Translations under genes and position numbers: made by a program
Notes under the pieces: generated by a model
What the model saw: the letters and a program-made list of their open reading frames with translations, nothing else
Told to the model about the DNA's origin: nothing
Databases searched by the model: none
Shown here: positions 1-8,846 of the stretch, in pieces
How positions within the stretch are numbered: position 1 is the first letter of the stretch
Layout: every line of letters starts with the position of its first letter
Assembly (NCBI GenBank): GCA_031655335.1
Contig: CP134226.1
Span: 3,096,001-3,160,000 of the forward strand
Length of the DNA: 64,000 bases
Direction of reading: 5' to 3'
From: Thalassospiraceae bacterium LMO-SO8
Lineage (GTDB): Bacteria; Pseudomonadota; Alphaproteobacteria; Rhodospirillales; Casp-alpha2

Positions 1-748
1 CGGCGGAATCGAAGCAGTCCTTGACCACCTTGGCGCAGAGGTCGAGATCGCGCAGGCCGTCGTCCTTCAGGCTTTCGGCGACGACCACCTTCACCGCCTT
101 GATGGTCAGCGGCGCGTTCTCGACGATGCGCCGGGTGTAGTCGGCGACGTAGGCGTCCAGTTCCGCCTTGGGCACGATCCGGTTGACGAAGCCGATCTCC
201 TTCATCTCCGCCGCCGTGAACTTGCGGGCGGTGTAGAAGATTTCCTTGGCGTAGGACGGGCCGATCAGATCGACGAAGGGCTTCAGGCCGTCCACGCGGT
301 AGCCCAGGCCCAGCTTGGCCGCCGGCACGGCGAAGATGGCGCCTTCCTCGGCGATGCGGATGTCGCAGCAGGTGGCCAGGCCGACGCCGCCGCCGACGCA
401 GGGGCCTTCGATCTTGGCGATGGTCGGCTTGGGGAATTCGCGCAGGCGCTCCGACGCCTTTTCCGTGGCGGCGTTGTAGATCTTCACGCCTTCCTCGGAC
501 GACCGGTTCTTGGCGAACTGGGAAATATCGGCCCCGGCGCAGAAGGCGCCGCCGCCCTCGCCGGACACCACGACCACGCGCACGTTGTCGTCGGCCAGGA
601 AGTCATCCAGCACGGCCGGCAGGTCGCGCCACATTTCGAAGGTCATGGCGTTCTTCTTGGCCTGATTGTCGAACCGGATGTAGCCGACTCCGTCCTTTTT
701 CTCGACGACCAACTGATCCGTGACGCCGTCCATCGTAAATCCGTCCAT
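1..748 (-). CDS. Enoyl-CoA hydratase/isomerase family protein (3' end outside window)
   Basis: A crotonase-fold protein whose C-terminus lies beyond the left edge; 249 codons are visible. It starts at an ATG (748-746) giving MDGFTMDGVTDQLVVEK. The oxyanion-hole regions are visible as GGGAFCAGADIS and EGPCVGGGVGLATCCDIRIA, followed by AKLGLGY. Crotonases hydrate or isomerise acyl-CoA thioesters in the cytoplasm, for example in fatty-acid or aromatic-acid breakdown. The exact substrate cannot be read from the sequence. It is transcribed away from the MFS gene that begins at 927, and the two share a divergent promoter region of about 180 bp. Confidence 0.85.
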   Translation of the reverse strand, partial: MDGFTMDGVTDQLVVEKKDGVGYIRFDNQAKKNAMTFEMWRDLPAVLDDFLADDNVRVVVVSGEGGGAFCAGADISQFAKNRSSEEGVKIYNAATEKASERLREFPKPTIAKIEGPCVGGGVGLATCCDIRIAEEGAIFAVPAAKLGLGYRVDGLKPFVDLIGPSYAKEIFYTARKFTAAEMKEIGFVNRIVPKAELDAYVADYTRRIVENAPLTIKAVKVVVAESLKDDGLRDLDLCAKVVKDCFDSA

Positions 749-926
749 GGGTGGTTCCTCTGAGTCCTCTTTGTTTTCATTGGCGGGCCAGGCAGCCGAT
801 CTTTGCGGGCCATGGTCCAGCTTGTTAAAGCGCGAGGCGACAGGGTAAATTGAGCCGCCTTTGTATACAATCACTAACCGCCGCCGGCCTCCGGATTCAA
901 TGCGGTTTCATCAGGGAGGACGGGCA

Positions 927-2156
927 ATGGGTGCTGCGATCGAAAGACTGACCGGAATCCCCCTGCGCCAGCAATGGCCGGCCTGGATGATCGGCCTGGG
1001 CCACGGCGGAACCCATTGGATTATCGCGGTTTATTACCTGATGGTGCCCTGGCTGCGCCAGGACCTGGGCATCAGCTATACCGAAGCCGGGCTGATCCTG
1101 ACCTCGTTCCACCTGTTCAGCTTCATCGCCAATTTCGGCTCAGGCGCGGCGGTCGACCTGGTCGGCCGGCGCGTGTTCTTGCAGGTTATCGCACTCGTCA
1201 TCGGCGCCATGGCGCTGGCCGCCATGAAATGGGCCGGCGGGTTCTGGTCCGTGTTCGTGTTGCTGGCCTTCATCGGGGCGACCAACAACCTGTGGCATCC
1301 GCCGGCGATCTCGTATTTGTCCTCGGCCTATCCGGACAAGAAGGGCTATGCCTTGTCCCTGCATGCGTTGGGGGCCAGCGTCGGCGACGCCATTGCCCCC
1401 TTGGCGGCCGGGTTTCTTCTGGTCTGGCTCGGCTGGCGCGACGCCTCGACCGTCGCCTCGATCCCCGTGTTCGTCATCGCCCTTTTGCTGCTGCTGACCC
1501 TCAACGCCCGCGACAAGGCGACCAACGACGCGCCGGGCAAGGAAAAGATGACCGGCAAGGATTATCTGGCCGGCGTGCGTTTGTTATTGAAAAACCGCTG
1601 GGTGGTCGCGCTCTGCGTCATGTCCGGGTTCCGCACGGTGACGCTCATGGGGCTGTTGATGTTCCTGCCGCTCTACCTCGCGGACGAAATGCATCTGGCG
1701 CCGACGGCGGTGGGGGCGACCCTCATGGCGATGCAGATCGGCGGCCTGATCGCGACGCCCTTGGCCGGTATCTGGTCCGACCGCTCGGGCCGGCGGCCCG
1801 TGGTCATGGCGGGCTTCACGGGCACGACCATCGTGTTGGCGATCATCACCCTGTTGGACAACCAGATGATGCTGATCGTCGGCGTGTCGATCCTGGGCTT
1901 CTCGCTGTATGCCGCGCGCCCGGTGATGCACAGCTGGATGATGGACATCACGCCGCCGCATCTGTCGGGCAGTTCCATGAGCTTGTTGTTCGGCACCCAG
2001 TCGGCGTTCAACTTCGCGCTGCCGCCGCTGTGCGGCCTGATCGCCGATACCTGGGGCCTGACCGCCGTGTTCTACCTGCTGGCGGGGACGATCCTGATCG
2101 CCAACCTGATGGTTCTGGCGATCCCCAATTCAGAGCCCAACGCGATCAAGGACTGA
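927..2156 (+). CDS. Major facilitator superfamily transporter
   Basis: A polytopic inner-membrane protein of 409 residues with about 12 hydrophobic segments, typical length for MFS. The loop 2-3 signature is seen as GSGAAVDLVGRRVF and its second-half copy as GIWSDRSGRRPVV. The ATG at 927 is chosen over upstream codons because AGGGAGGA sits at 913-920 with suitable spacing. It opens with MGAAIERLTGIPLRQQWPA and has no obvious accessory domain. Substrate is unknown; the neighbouring enoyl-CoA hydratase suggests, but does not prove, an organic acid. Confidence 0.88.
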   Translation: MGAAIERLTGIPLRQQWPAWMIGLGHGGTHWIIAVYYLMVPWLRQDLGISYTEAGLILTSFHLFSFIANFGSGAAVDLVGRRVFLQVIALVIGAMALAAMKWAGGFWSVFVLLAFIGATNNLWHPPAISYLSSAYPDKKGYALSLHALGASVGDAIAPLAAGFLLVWLGWRDASTVASIPVFVIALLLLLTLNARDKATNDAPGKEKMTGKDYLAGVRLLLKNRWVVALCVMSGFRTVTLMGLLMFLPLYLADEMHLAPTAVGATLMAMQIGGLIATPLAGIWSDRSGRRPVVMAGFTGTTIVLAIITLLDNQMMLIVGVSILGFSLYAARPVMHSWMMDITPPHLSGSSMSLLFGTQSAFNFALPPLCGLIADTWGLTAVFYLLAGTILIANLMVLAIPNSEPNAIKD

Positions 2157-2169
2157 GCGGCCACCGGGC

Positions 2170-2268
2170 CTAGTCGGCGATGGCGGCGGGGGCGTCGAGA
2201 ACCAGCGCGGTCAACTCGTCATAGGTCGAATAGACGGCCCGGAAGCCGTGCCCGCGCCGCCGGGGCAT
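2170..2268 (-). CDS. Possible 32-residue ORF or gene remnant downstream of tetR
   Basis: This short frame reads MPRRRGHGFRAVYSTYDEL and continues to a TAG at 2172-2170. It is in the same frame as the TetR gene just upstream and begins 21 bases after that gene's TAA stop, so without that stop the regulator would carry a 40-residue tail. It has no clear ribosome binding site and no family was recognised. It may be the relic C-terminus of a lost gene or of a longer ancestral regulator, or it may be chance coding. Confidence 0.2.
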   Translation of the reverse strand: MPRRRGHGFRAVYSTYDELTALVLDAPAAIAD

Positions 2269-2289
2269 CTGTTCGTTGCCCGGGACGCG

Positions 2290-2853
2290 TTATAATCCTG
2301 CGTCGCGGATCAGCGCCTCGGCCGCCGCCTTGGCCTTGCGCGCCGCATCCTTGCGGCCGGCCACGTGGGCCATGACGATGGCCCCTTCGGACAAGAGGAC
2401 AAGTCCGTCGGCCAGGGCCTCCGGATCGGCGGCTCCGGCCTTGGACGCCAGATTGCGGAAATAATCCACGAGCAGGTTCTTGTGTTCGCGGGCCGCGCGG
2501 TGAATGGGGTCATCCGGATCGGCGTATTCGGCGGCGGCATTGATGAACATGCAGCCGGTGAAATCGTCCGAGGCGAACCATTCGTCCAAGGCATCGAAGG
2601 TGGCGAGCATCCGGCCTTTGGCGTCGGGGGCGGCGCGTTCGGTCAGGCGCATGAACCAGTTGCGGAACCGTTCGTCGCGCCGGTGCAGGACCGCCAGGAT
2701 CAACTCGTCCTTCGACTTGAAATGGTTGTAGAGGGTCATGCGCGCGACCCCCGCTTCGGCGATCACCCGGTCGATGCCCACGGCGTGATAGCCGTCGCGG
2801 GCGAACAGGCGCAGCGCCGTATCGATCAGGTGGTCGCGTTTCGCCGATGCCAT
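2290..2853 (-). CDS. TetR/AcrR family transcriptional regulator
   Basis: A 187-residue DNA-binding repressor-type protein. The N-terminal helix-turn-helix is clear (ALRLFARDGYHAVGIDRVI, then MTLYNHFKSKDELI), and the rest is the all-helical ligand and dimerisation domain. The ATG at 2853 gives MASAKRDHL; a TTG at 2868 would add five residues. It faces the hydrolase operon starting at 3100. Two TAGA-N8-TCTA inverted repeats lie between the genes, one just upstream of this start and one inside the operon promoter, so it probably represses both. The inducer is unknown. Confidence 0.9.
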   Translation of the reverse strand: MASAKRDHLIDTALRLFARDGYHAVGIDRVIAEAGVARMTLYNHFKSKDELILAVLHRRDERFRNWFMRLTERAAPDAKGRMLATFDALDEWFASDDFTGCMFINAAAEYADPDDPIHRAAREHKNLLVDYFRNLASKAGAADPEALADGLVLLSEGAIVMAHVAGRKDAARKAKAAAEALIRDAGL

Positions 2854-2869
2854 GCCTATCTCGATCAAG

Positions 2870-2885
2870 TAGAACGAATTGTCTA
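2870..2885. promoter_or_regulatory. Candidate TetR operator 1
   Basis: The sequence TAGAACGAATTGTCTA is an inverted repeat with TAGA and TCTA arms around eight bases. It lies just upstream of the tetR start codon, where bound repressor would block autogenous expression. The same arm sequences and spacing recur at 3038-3053. TAGAC-type half sites are known for the NemR group of TetR regulators; assignment to this regulator is inference. Confidence 0.5.
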
Positions 2886-3028
2886 ATTATATGTACTGAG
2901 GTTGTGATTTTCTTGCAAGATTTCGTTGGAAAACGGCCACAGGGCATTTCCAGAATTTATAATAATCACATTATATCAATGGATTGAATGGGGTTTGGGG
3001 AAGAGATCAAGAAGGGCGATTTGGATTA

Positions 3029-3057
3029 TTGACAATATAGACTGATCTATCTATTAA
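3029..3057 (+). promoter_or_regulatory. Candidate sigma-70 promoter of the hydrolase operon
   Basis: A consensus -35 box TTGACA (3029-3034) is separated by exactly 17 bases from TATTAA (3052-3057), which matches the -10 consensus at four of six positions. It lies 43 bases before the ATG of the hydrolase gene. The second TetR-type inverted repeat occupies the spacer, a classic repression geometry. Confidence 0.55.
3038..3053. promoter_or_regulatory. Candidate TetR operator 2
   Basis: TAGACTGATCTATCTA has the same TAGA-N8-TCTA architecture as the site at 2870-2885 and overlaps the spacer and -10 element of the predicted promoter. Binding here would exclude RNA polymerase. The conserved spacing of the two copies on either side of the divergent intergenic region supports a real operator pair. 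Confidence 0.5.
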
Positions 3058-3099
3058 TGTGGCCAACAGATAATCACCCAAGGCATGCAGGAGGTTTTC

Positions 3100-4110
3100 A
3101 TGCCCATCACCCAGAATTCCCTGTTCTTGTTCATCGTTGCCGTGGCGGCGGGATTCGTGCTCGCCCTTGGCGTCGTCGCGGCGGCGGCTGCGGCCGACAG
3201 GCCCTTCGTCCTTCAAGGCGTCGGGCAGGAAAGCGCCCGCGGTTCGTTGCCTGAGGTCGTGCACAAGAGGGCAGATGTCGGCGGACTTGAAATCTTCTAC
3301 CGGGAGGCCGGGCCCAAGTCCGCGCCGACCGTGCTGCTGCTGCACGGGTTCCCGTCGTCGTCGTCCATGTTCCGCAATCTCATTCCGGCCCTTGCCGACC
3401 GCTACCATGTGGTGGCGCCGGACTATCCCGGGTTCGGTCAGTCGGCCATGCCCGCCGCCGATGCCTTCGACTATTCCTTCGACAATCTCGCCCGCGTGGT
3501 CGAGGCGTTCACGGAAAAACTCGGCCTCACGGCCTATAGTCTCTACGTGATGGATTACGGCGCGCCCGTCGGATACCGCCTGGCGGTCAAGCACCCGAAG
3601 CGCGTCCAAGGCCTGATCATCCAGAACGGCAACGCCTATGAAGAGGGGCTGGAGGCGTTCTGGGATCCGCTGCGCGCCTATTGGCGGGACCGTAACGAAA
3701 CCACCGCAGGCCCTGTCGCCGCGTTCCTGAAATTGGAGGCGACCAAGTGGCAATACACCCAGGGGACCCGCAACCCGCAAGCCATCAGTCCCGATGCCTG
3801 GACCGTCGATCAGTACTACCTCGACCGGCCGGGCAATAAGGATATTCAGATGCAGTTGTTCTATGACTATGGCTCCAACCCGCCCAAGTATCCGGAATGG
3901 CAGGCCTATTTCCGCCGCCATCAGCCGCCGGCCCTGATCGTGTGGGGCAAGAACGATCCGATCTTTCCGGCGTCCGGCGCCCATCCCTACAAGCGCGACC
4001 TGAAGAACGTGGATTTCCATCTGTTGGACACGGGTCACTTCGCCCTGGAAGAAGACGGCGATAAGATCGCCCGCCTGATCCGGCGGTTCCTCGACACCAA
4101 CGTCAACTGA
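3100..4110 (+). CDS. Exported alpha/beta hydrolase, haloalkane dehalogenase/epoxide hydrolase-like
   Basis: A 336-residue alpha/beta hydrolase with a Sec-type signal peptide (hydrophobic [19 protein letters not shown], then AAAAADRP). The oxyanion motif is [10 protein letters not shown]. The nucleophile position carries Asp152 (MDYGAPVG), as in haloalkane dehalogenases and epoxide hydrolases rather than serine esterases. The acid is probably Asp286 (GKNDPIF) and the base His313 (DTGHFALEE). The ATG at 3100 is chosen because AGGAGG (3089-3094) is five bases upstream. It is first in an operon with a PNPOx-like and a DUF1348 protein, under likely TetR control. The substrate is unknown and it may act on a xenobiotic ester, epoxide or halide. 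Confidence 0.85.
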   Translation: MPITQNSLFLFIVAVAAGFVLALGVVAAAAAADRPFVLQGVGQESARGSLPEVVHKRADVGGLEIFYREAGPKSAPTVLLLHGFPSSSSMFRNLIPALADRYHVVAPDYPGFGQSAMPAADAFDYSFDNLARVVEAFTEKLGLTAYSLYVMDYGAPVGYRLAVKHPKRVQGLIIQNGNAYEEGLEAFWDPLRAYWRDRNETTAGPVAAFLKLEATKWQYTQGTRNPQAISPDAWTVDQYYLDRPGNKDIQMQLFYDYGSNPPKYPEWQAYFRRHQPPALIVWGKNDPIFPASGAHPYKRDLKNVDFHLLDTGHFALEEDGDKIARLIRRFLDTNVN

Positions 4111-4119
4111 GAACCCGGG

Positions 4120-4144
4120 CCGGCGGGGCATGTGTTCCCGCCGG
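4120..4144 (+). terminator. Intergenic hairpin within the hydrolase operon
   Basis: CCGGCGGG and CCCGCCGG form a perfect 8-bp stem with a 9-base loop just after the hydrolase stop codon. There is no immediate T-run, so it is more likely an mRNA-stabilising or attenuating hairpin than a full terminator, and would favour expression of the first gene. Confidence 0.35.
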
Positions 4145-4169
4145 TCCTGCGCCCTTTTCGGAGGCCAAG

Positions 4170-4793
4170 ATGAACAAGCCCACCAGCGACGTCGCCTTCA
4201 CCGATACGGTGAAGGCCATCCAGGAACGCAAGGGATCGCGCAAGGGATACGCGCGGATGGAGGACAAGGGCGGCTGGAGCGACCGGGTCACGGATGACTT
4301 GGCGGCCTTCATCGCGGCCCGCGATTCCTTTTATCTGGCGACCGCCAATGCGGACGGTCAGCCCTATATCCAGCACCGCGGCGGCAAGCCGGGATTCCTC
4401 AAGGTGCTGGACGGCAAAACTCTCGCCTTCGCCGACTTTGCCGGCAACCGGCAGTACGTCACCCAGGGCAATCTGGAGGACAACCCCAAGGCATTTATCT
4501 TCCTGATGGATTACGCCAACCGCCGACGGGTCAAGATCTGGGGCTCCGCGCGCGTGGTCGAGGACGATGCAGCGCTGATCCAGAACCTGACCGATGCCGA
4601 TTATACGGACGGCACGCCGGAACGGGCGGTGGTGTTCGAAATCGCGGCGTGGGACGTCAACTGTCCGCAGCACATCATGCCGCGCTTCACCGAAGCGGAC
4701 ATCGCCCGCGCCGTGCAGCCGCTGCACGACCGCATCCGGGAACTCGAATCCCAGTTGGCCGTCGCCGGCCTGCCCACGAACGCCTCGTCCTGA
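4170..4793 (+). CDS. Pyridoxamine 5'-phosphate oxidase family FMN-binding protein
   Basis: A 207-residue split-barrel flavin protein. Family features include [19 protein letters not shown] near residues 50-70 and the barrel strand [20 protein letters not shown]. These proteins bind FMN or F420 and act as small reductases or oxidases; many are not true PNP oxidases. The start has GGAGG seven bases upstream (TCGGAGGCCAAG-ATG). It follows the hydrolase by 59 bases, interrupted by a hairpin, and precedes a DUF1348 gene, suggesting a shared detoxification or redox role. The specific substrate is unknown. Confidence 0.85.
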   Translation: MNKPTSDVAFTDTVKAIQERKGSRKGYARMEDKGGWSDRVTDDLAAFIAARDSFYLATANADGQPYIQHRGGKPGFLKVLDGKTLAFADFAGNRQYVTQGNLEDNPKAFIFLMDYANRRRVKIWGSARVVEDDAALIQNLTDADYTDGTPERAVVFEIAAWDVNCPQHIMPRFTEADIARAVQPLHDRIRELESQLAVAGLPTNASS

Positions 4794-4822
4794 CACAACA
4801 CCTGAAAAAAGGAAGTCCGATC

Positions 4823-5296
4823 ATGTCCGATACCCGCCCGCCCGTGCCGCCATTCACCCGCGAGACGGCCGCCCAAAAGGCCCGCATGGCCGAGGATGCC
4901 TGGAACACGCGCGATCCCATCAGGGTTTCCCTGGCCTATACGCCGGACAGCCGCTGGCGTAACCGCTCCGATTTCTTCGAGGGGCGCGAGGCGATTGTCG
5001 AATTTCTGACCCGCAAGTGGGAAAGGGAGCTGGACTATAAACTCATCAAGGAACTTTGGGCCTTCGACGGCAACCGCATTGCCGTGCGCTTTCAGTACGA
5101 GTACCACGATGCCGCCGGCAACTGGTTCCGCGCCTACGGCAATGAGAACTGGGAATTCGACGAAAACGGTCTGATGTCCTGGCGCCAGGCCTCGATCAAC
5201 GATGTCGCCATCAAGGAAGCCGAGCGCAAATTCACCTGGGAGGGCGACGGCCCCCGTCCGGTGGACTTTCCCGGATTAACCGAGCTTGGCCTTTAG
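4823..5296 (+). CDS. DUF1348 / nuclear transport factor 2-like protein
   Basis: A 157-residue alpha+beta barrel protein of the NTF2-like DUF1348 family, recognised from [35 protein letters not shown] and [17 protein letters not shown]. Family members are small cytosolic proteins often found beside oxidoreductase or stress genes, with no settled function. The ATG at 4823 gives [16 protein letters not shown], with GGAAG upstream. It is the third gene of the TetR-linked operon. Its 3' end overlaps tail-to-tail by 21 bases with the isomerase gene on the other strand. Confidence 0.85.
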   Translation: MSDTRPPVPPFTRETAAQKARMAEDAWNTRDPIRVSLAYTPDSRWRNRSDFFEGREAIVEFLTRKWERELDYKLIKELWAFDGNRIAVRFQYEYHDAAGNWFRAYGNENWEFDENGLMSWRQASINDVAIKEAERKFTWEGDGPRPVDFPGLTELGL

Positions 5297-5932
5297 CCCC
5301 TTTTGCTTCATGCGCCACAACAGGATGTCCATGCGGTCCTGGCCGTAGAAGGTTTCGTTGTCGAATACCATGCAGGGCACGCCCCAATGGTCGGCGGCGT
5401 CGAAGGCGGCCTGGTTGCCGGCGATGACGGCCTCAAGCCCGTCACGGTCCTCCGTTTCCTCGCGCAGGATTTCGGCGGCGTCCAGGCCGGCCTTGGTCAG
5501 CGCGGCGGTATAATGGCCGTCGCTGTTCCAATTGTCGGTCAGGCCGTCCCACACGATCCGCATCATGGCATCGGTGAAGGCGAAGCACTTGCCGCGTTTC
5601 TGCGCGGCGGCGCCGACGCGGGTCAGCTTGCCGATGTGCGGCTGTTCGGGGGCGATGATGTAGTTCTCGTTGTCCATGACGATGGGGTCGGGCACGGGCT
5701 TGCGCACGGGCATGCCCAGATATTCGCCGACGCGGTGGTAATCCGGGGTGTGATAGGTGCGGTACTTGCGGTTCACCTTGGCGAAGAAATCCGGATTACG
5801 CACGGCCATGGGATAGACCGGGCGGATTTCCACGGTCAGATCGTAAGTTTCCTGCCAATCGCGGAAACGGTCCAGGGTCAGGTAGCAATAGGGGCTGCGG
5901 TAGGACCAGAAGACGTCGACGGAATGTGTCAT
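5276..5932 (-). CDS. DsbA-like 2-hydroxychromene-2-carboxylate isomerase family protein
   Basis: A 218-residue thioredoxin-fold protein of the DsbA/kappa-GST group. The N-terminal active-site strand [15 protein letters not shown] has the Ser-Pro seen in HCCA isomerases rather than a CxxC disulfide pair, and the cis-Pro region is [12 protein letters not shown]. Such enzymes use glutathione to isomerise aromatic-degradation intermediates; the substrate here is not known. The ATG overlaps the stop of the upstream hydrolase gene (ATGA at 5932-5929), so the two are translationally coupled. Confidence 0.85.
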   Translation of the reverse strand: MTHSVDVFWSYRSPYCYLTLDRFRDWQETYDLTVEIRPVYPMAVRNPDFFAKVNRKYRTYHTPDYHRVGEYLGMPVRKPVPDPIVMDNENYIIAPEQPHIGKLTRVGAAAQKRGKCFAFTDAMMRIVWDGLTDNWNSDGHYTAALTKAGLDAAEILREETEDRDGLEAVIAGNQAAFDAADHWGVPCMVFDNETFYGQDRMDILLWRMKQKGLKAKLG

Positions 5933-6819
5933 GATGCGTCTCCCAGCCCCATTTGGCGGACCATGGCGCGGCACAGGTCGCTGTCCGGTCCCGCGTAATG
6001 ATTCATGATCGTGAAGTGGTTGGCGCCGGGCACTTCGAGCAGCTCGACCTCCGCCGTCTTGCCCGCCCAGGCGGCGGCCAGGGCCTGCGACTGGCGCAGA
6101 AATTCCGCCGTCTCCGCGCCGCCGACGGCGATCAGGGTCGATCCGCCGCCAAGAGGCGGCAGGTGTTCCGGTGAATACCGGCGCACGTCGTCTTCGCCGA
6201 GGTGCAACGTGTCGTCGATGTAGCAATGGCGCATGGGCGTCAGGTCGAAGATGCCCGACAACGCCGCGGCACCCTTGATAGCGTTCGCCGGCAGGCCCCA
6301 TTCGGTCCAGTCGGTGGCCTGTAGCATGGCCGCGATGTGCCCGCCCGCCGAATGGCCCGACACGAACAGCCGGTCACGGTCGCCGTTGAAGCTGTCCGCG
6401 TTGTTCCAGGCCCAGGCCACGGCGGCCCGGCATTGGCGCAGCAGTTCCGTCATGTCGACGGATGGGATCAGCGCGTATTCGGCCGAGATGACGACGGCGC
6501 CGGCCTCGACCTGGCCCTGCACGACGAAGCGGGAGTCTTCCTTGTCGCGGCTCATCCAGAACCCGCCGTGGAAGAACAGGCGGATGGGGTGGGGGCCGTC
6601 GCCGTGGGCGGTCCTGTCCGGCAGGAAGATGTCGAGTTTCTCGCGCGCATGGTCGCCATAGGCGACGTCGAGCTTGCAGTCGAAATCCTGGGTCACCTTG
6701 ACACAGGCCGGGGCCCAGCCCGCGTAGATTTCCGCATGGTTGGGCACGCGTTCACGGTTGTTGTACTGGAAATCCAGATCGGCCCGGGTCATCCCCAGGT
6801 AAAGGGTCTTCTCAGTCAT
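5929..6819 (-). CDS. Alpha/beta hydrolase, arylformamidase (kynurenine formamidase)-like
   Basis: A 296-residue hydrolase of the esterase/lipase HGG group. It contains the HGGFW oxyanion motif (84-88), the nucleophile elbow GHSAGGH with Ser157, and a C-terminal histidine in PGANHF. The early QYNNR motif is common in bacterial kynurenine-formamidase-like proteins. A cytosolic amidase or esterase role is likely, but true kynurenine formamidase activity is only inferred because no other kynurenine gene is nearby. It is coupled to the downstream isomerase by a 4-base overlap and follows the GST gene by about 20 bases, forming a three-gene unit. Confidence 0.85.
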   Translation of the reverse strand: MTEKTLYLGMTRADLDFQYNNRERVPNHAEIYAGWAPACVKVTQDFDCKLDVAYGDHAREKLDIFLPDRTAHGDGPHPIRLFFHGGFWMSRDKEDSRFVVQGQVEAGAVVISAEYALIPSVDMTELLRQCRAAVAWAWNNADSFNGDRDRLFVSGHSAGGHIAAMLQATDWTEWGLPANAIKGAAALSGIFDLTPMRHCYIDDTLHLGEDDVRRYSPEHLPPLGGGSTLIAVGGAETAEFLRQSQALAAAWAGKTAEVELLEVPGANHFTIMNHYAGPDSDLCRAMVRQMGLGDAS

Positions 6820-6840
6820 GGTATCGGAAAGGCCTTGTTC

Positions 6841-7461
6841 TTATTCGAAGGGAAGCATTACGTTTTTCTTGTAGGCCGGACGCACATTGAGGCGGTCCCA
6901 CCAGGCTTTCAAGTTCGGCAAGTCCGGGCCTTCGGGCACCAATGTGTGCCAGCGGTAGGCGGAACAGCCACAGGGGATGTCGCCCATGTTCAGGGTGTCG
7001 CCGGTGAGAAACGGCCGGTCGGCCAGATGTTTGTCGAGCACGGACCACAACTGCCCGGCCTTTTCCTTGGCCTCGGCCAGGGCTTTTTCGTTTTTGGTTT
7101 CCGCGGTCGCCCGGATCATCTGGAAATAGATCACGGTCATCGGCGGGTGCATCACGGTCAGGTACCAGTCCATCCATTGATGGGCCTGGCCGCGCACCTT
7201 CATGTCGGCCGGCAGCCAGGGATCGCCGCCGTAGGCCTCCAGGATGTAGCGCATGATGGCCTGGCTTTCCCAGATCACGTAGTCGCCGTCCTCAAGCACG
7301 GGGATCAGGCCCATGGGGTTTTTGGCAAGGTAGGCCGGGTCCTGGTTGCCACCGTATTTTCCGCCGACATCGACGCGTTCGGCCTCCAAGCCAAGCTCGT
7401 CTATCAGCCACATGACTTTTTGTACGTTGACGGATGTGGCGCGTCCCAGCACTCTGAGCAT
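6841..7461 (-). CDS. Glutathione S-transferase family protein
   Basis: A 206-residue cytosolic GST. The N-terminal thioredoxin-like domain has the GSH-binding NPMGLIPVLEDG and WESQAIMRYI motifs. The C-terminal helical domain begins near residue 85 and carries FLTGDTLNMGDIPCG, equivalent to the conserved N-capping box. It conjugates or uses glutathione on an unidentified electrophile. It heads the minus-strand unit with the hydrolase and DsbA-like isomerase, a set often seen in aromatic or xenobiotic catabolism, and is divergent from the MFS gene at 7504. Confidence 0.9.
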   Translation of the reverse strand: MLRVLGRATSVNVQKVMWLIDELGLEAERVDVGGKYGGNQDPAYLAKNPMGLIPVLEDGDYVIWESQAIMRYILEAYGGDPWLPADMKVRGQAHQWMDWYLTVMHPPMTVIYFQMIRATAETKNEKALAEAKEKAGQLWSVLDKHLADRPFLTGDTLNMGDIPCGCSAYRWHTLVPEGPDLPNLKAWWDRLNVRPAYKKNVMLPFE

Positions 7462-7503
7462 TCTGGATCCTCCCTTGGTCTAAATCCGAAAGCACGGTAA
7501 CAC

Positions 7504-8736
7504 ATGAGCGAAAATACTGTCGCGGGCGAAAGCATGCCGCCGGGCAAACGACTCGTGTGGGGGCTTGCATCGACCTGGGCGGTGCAGGTCGTGGGCACGG
7601 CGGCGGTGTTCGGCGTGCCCGTGTTGGCCCCGGTGATCGCGCCGGAAATGGGTGTCGATCCTACGTTGGTCGGGGTCTATGTCGCCATCGCCTATCTGAC
7701 GGGGCAGGTCACGGGACTGATGTCCGGGGGCTTCATGGACCGTTACGGCGCGCTGCGCATGTCACAGGTCAGCTGCCTGTTCGCGGCCCTGGGAATCCTC
7801 ATGCTGTATCCCGCGCAGGTCTGGCTGGCGCCCGTGGCGGCGCTTCTGATGGGGACGTGCTACGGCCCCCTGAACCCGACCAGCTCGAAAATCCTGCGTG
7901 GCCTGGGCGCGGACAACAGGCAGCCCCTGATCTTTTCAGTCAAGCAGACGGGGGTGCCCGTGGCGGGGGTCATCGTCGGCATGTCCCTGCCGGCGTTGAC
8001 AGTTCTGTTCGGCTGGCGCTGGGCCTTTGCCGTGTTCGCCGTGGCCGCGATTTTGGTGGCGCTTGCGATCCAACCCGTGCGCGAGACCTTCGACCACGAC
8101 CGGCGGCGCGACGGCGGCCGACCGAATATCAAGATCTGGGGGCCGCTGAAACTGGTGCTCGGCGATCCGGCCCTGCGCGCCCTGTCCCTGGTCGGCTTCG
8201 CCCTTGCGGGGTCGCAGATCAGCCTGGGATCGTTCTACGTCCTGTTTCTGATCCATAGCCTGAACTGGTCCCTGATCGACGCCGGGTTTTTCTACGCCCT
8301 GGTGCAGGCCGGCGGCATCGGCGGGCGCCTGGCCTGGGGCTACGTGGCCAAGCAGGTGTTCTCGCCGACGGCCGTTCTGGTCGGTGTCAGCATTCTGGTC
8401 TGCGGCCTGTTCGCCGTGACCGCATTCATTTCACCCGCCTGGCCGACCTGGACCATCGGCGCCCTGTCCTTGGCGTTGGGACTTTGCAGTTACGGTTGGA
8501 ACGGGGTCTGGCTATCGGAGGTTGCGGACATCGCGCCCCGCGCCAACGTGGGGGACGCGACCGGCGGCGCCCAGTTCATCATGTTCGGTGGGGTGACGGT
8601 GATGCCGCCGATCTTCGGAGTCCTGATCGACGGAACCGGCAGTTATGTGGCGCCTTTCGTGGTGTCGGGCGCGTTTGTCGCCGCCGTGGCGCTCTACATG
8701 GTGTTGGCGCTGCGCGCTAAACCGGCAACCAATTAA
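7504..8736 (+). CDS. Major facilitator superfamily transporter
   Basis: A 410-residue inner-membrane MFS protein with about 12 hydrophobic segments. The loop 2-3 signature is GGFMDRYGALRMSQ and a later loop reads GRLAWGYVAKQVFSP. It may start at ATG 7504 (MSENTVAGESMPPGKR) or ATG 7534; neither has a strong ribosome binding site. It is divergent from the GST operon with 42 bases between start codons, so the two may be co-regulated and the transporter may import or export the same compound. The substrate is not identifiable. Confidence 0.87.
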   Translation: MSENTVAGESMPPGKRLVWGLASTWAVQVVGTAAVFGVPVLAPVIAPEMGVDPTLVGVYVAIAYLTGQVTGLMSGGFMDRYGALRMSQVSCLFAALGILMLYPAQVWLAPVAALLMGTCYGPLNPTSSKILRGLGADNRQPLIFSVKQTGVPVAGVIVGMSLPALTVLFGWRWAFAVFAVAAILVALAIQPVRETFDHDRRRDGGRPNIKIWGPLKLVLGDPALRALSLVGFALAGSQISLGSFYVLFLIHSLNWSLIDAGFFYALVQAGGIGGRLAWGYVAKQVFSPTAVLVGVSILVCGLFAVTAFISPAWPTWTIGALSLALGLCSYGWNGVWLSEVADIAPRANVGDATGGAQFIMFGGVTVMPPIFGVLIDGTGSYVAPFVVSGAFVAAVALYMVLALRAKPATN

Positions 8737-8774
8737 TTGTTTATTGTATAGCAATGGGTTACCGGTGGCGACCT

Positions 8775-8790
8775 ATGGCATCGGTGCCAT
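8775..8790. promoter_or_regulatory. Inverted repeat upstream of the sigma-54 response regulator
   Basis: ATGGCA-TCGG-TGCCAT is a perfect 6-bp inverted repeat. A TATAAT sequence follows at 8800-8805, placing the repeat across the expected -35 region, where no good -35 hexamer is visible. This is compatible with an activator- or repressor-binding site for the gene starting at 8847. No T-run follows, so it is not a typical terminator. Confidence 0.35.
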
Positions 8791-8846
8791 TATTGGTCCT
8801 ATAATCGGAACGCGAACAGTCAGTCACCGATAAGGATTCCGTTCCA

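Noticed and set aside
5276-6301. A 341-codon fusion of the DsbA-like isomerase with an upstream open frame
   Set aside because: The upstream 123 codons are an out-of-frame shadow of the hydrolase gene; the isomerase starts at 5932 with an ATGA overlap.
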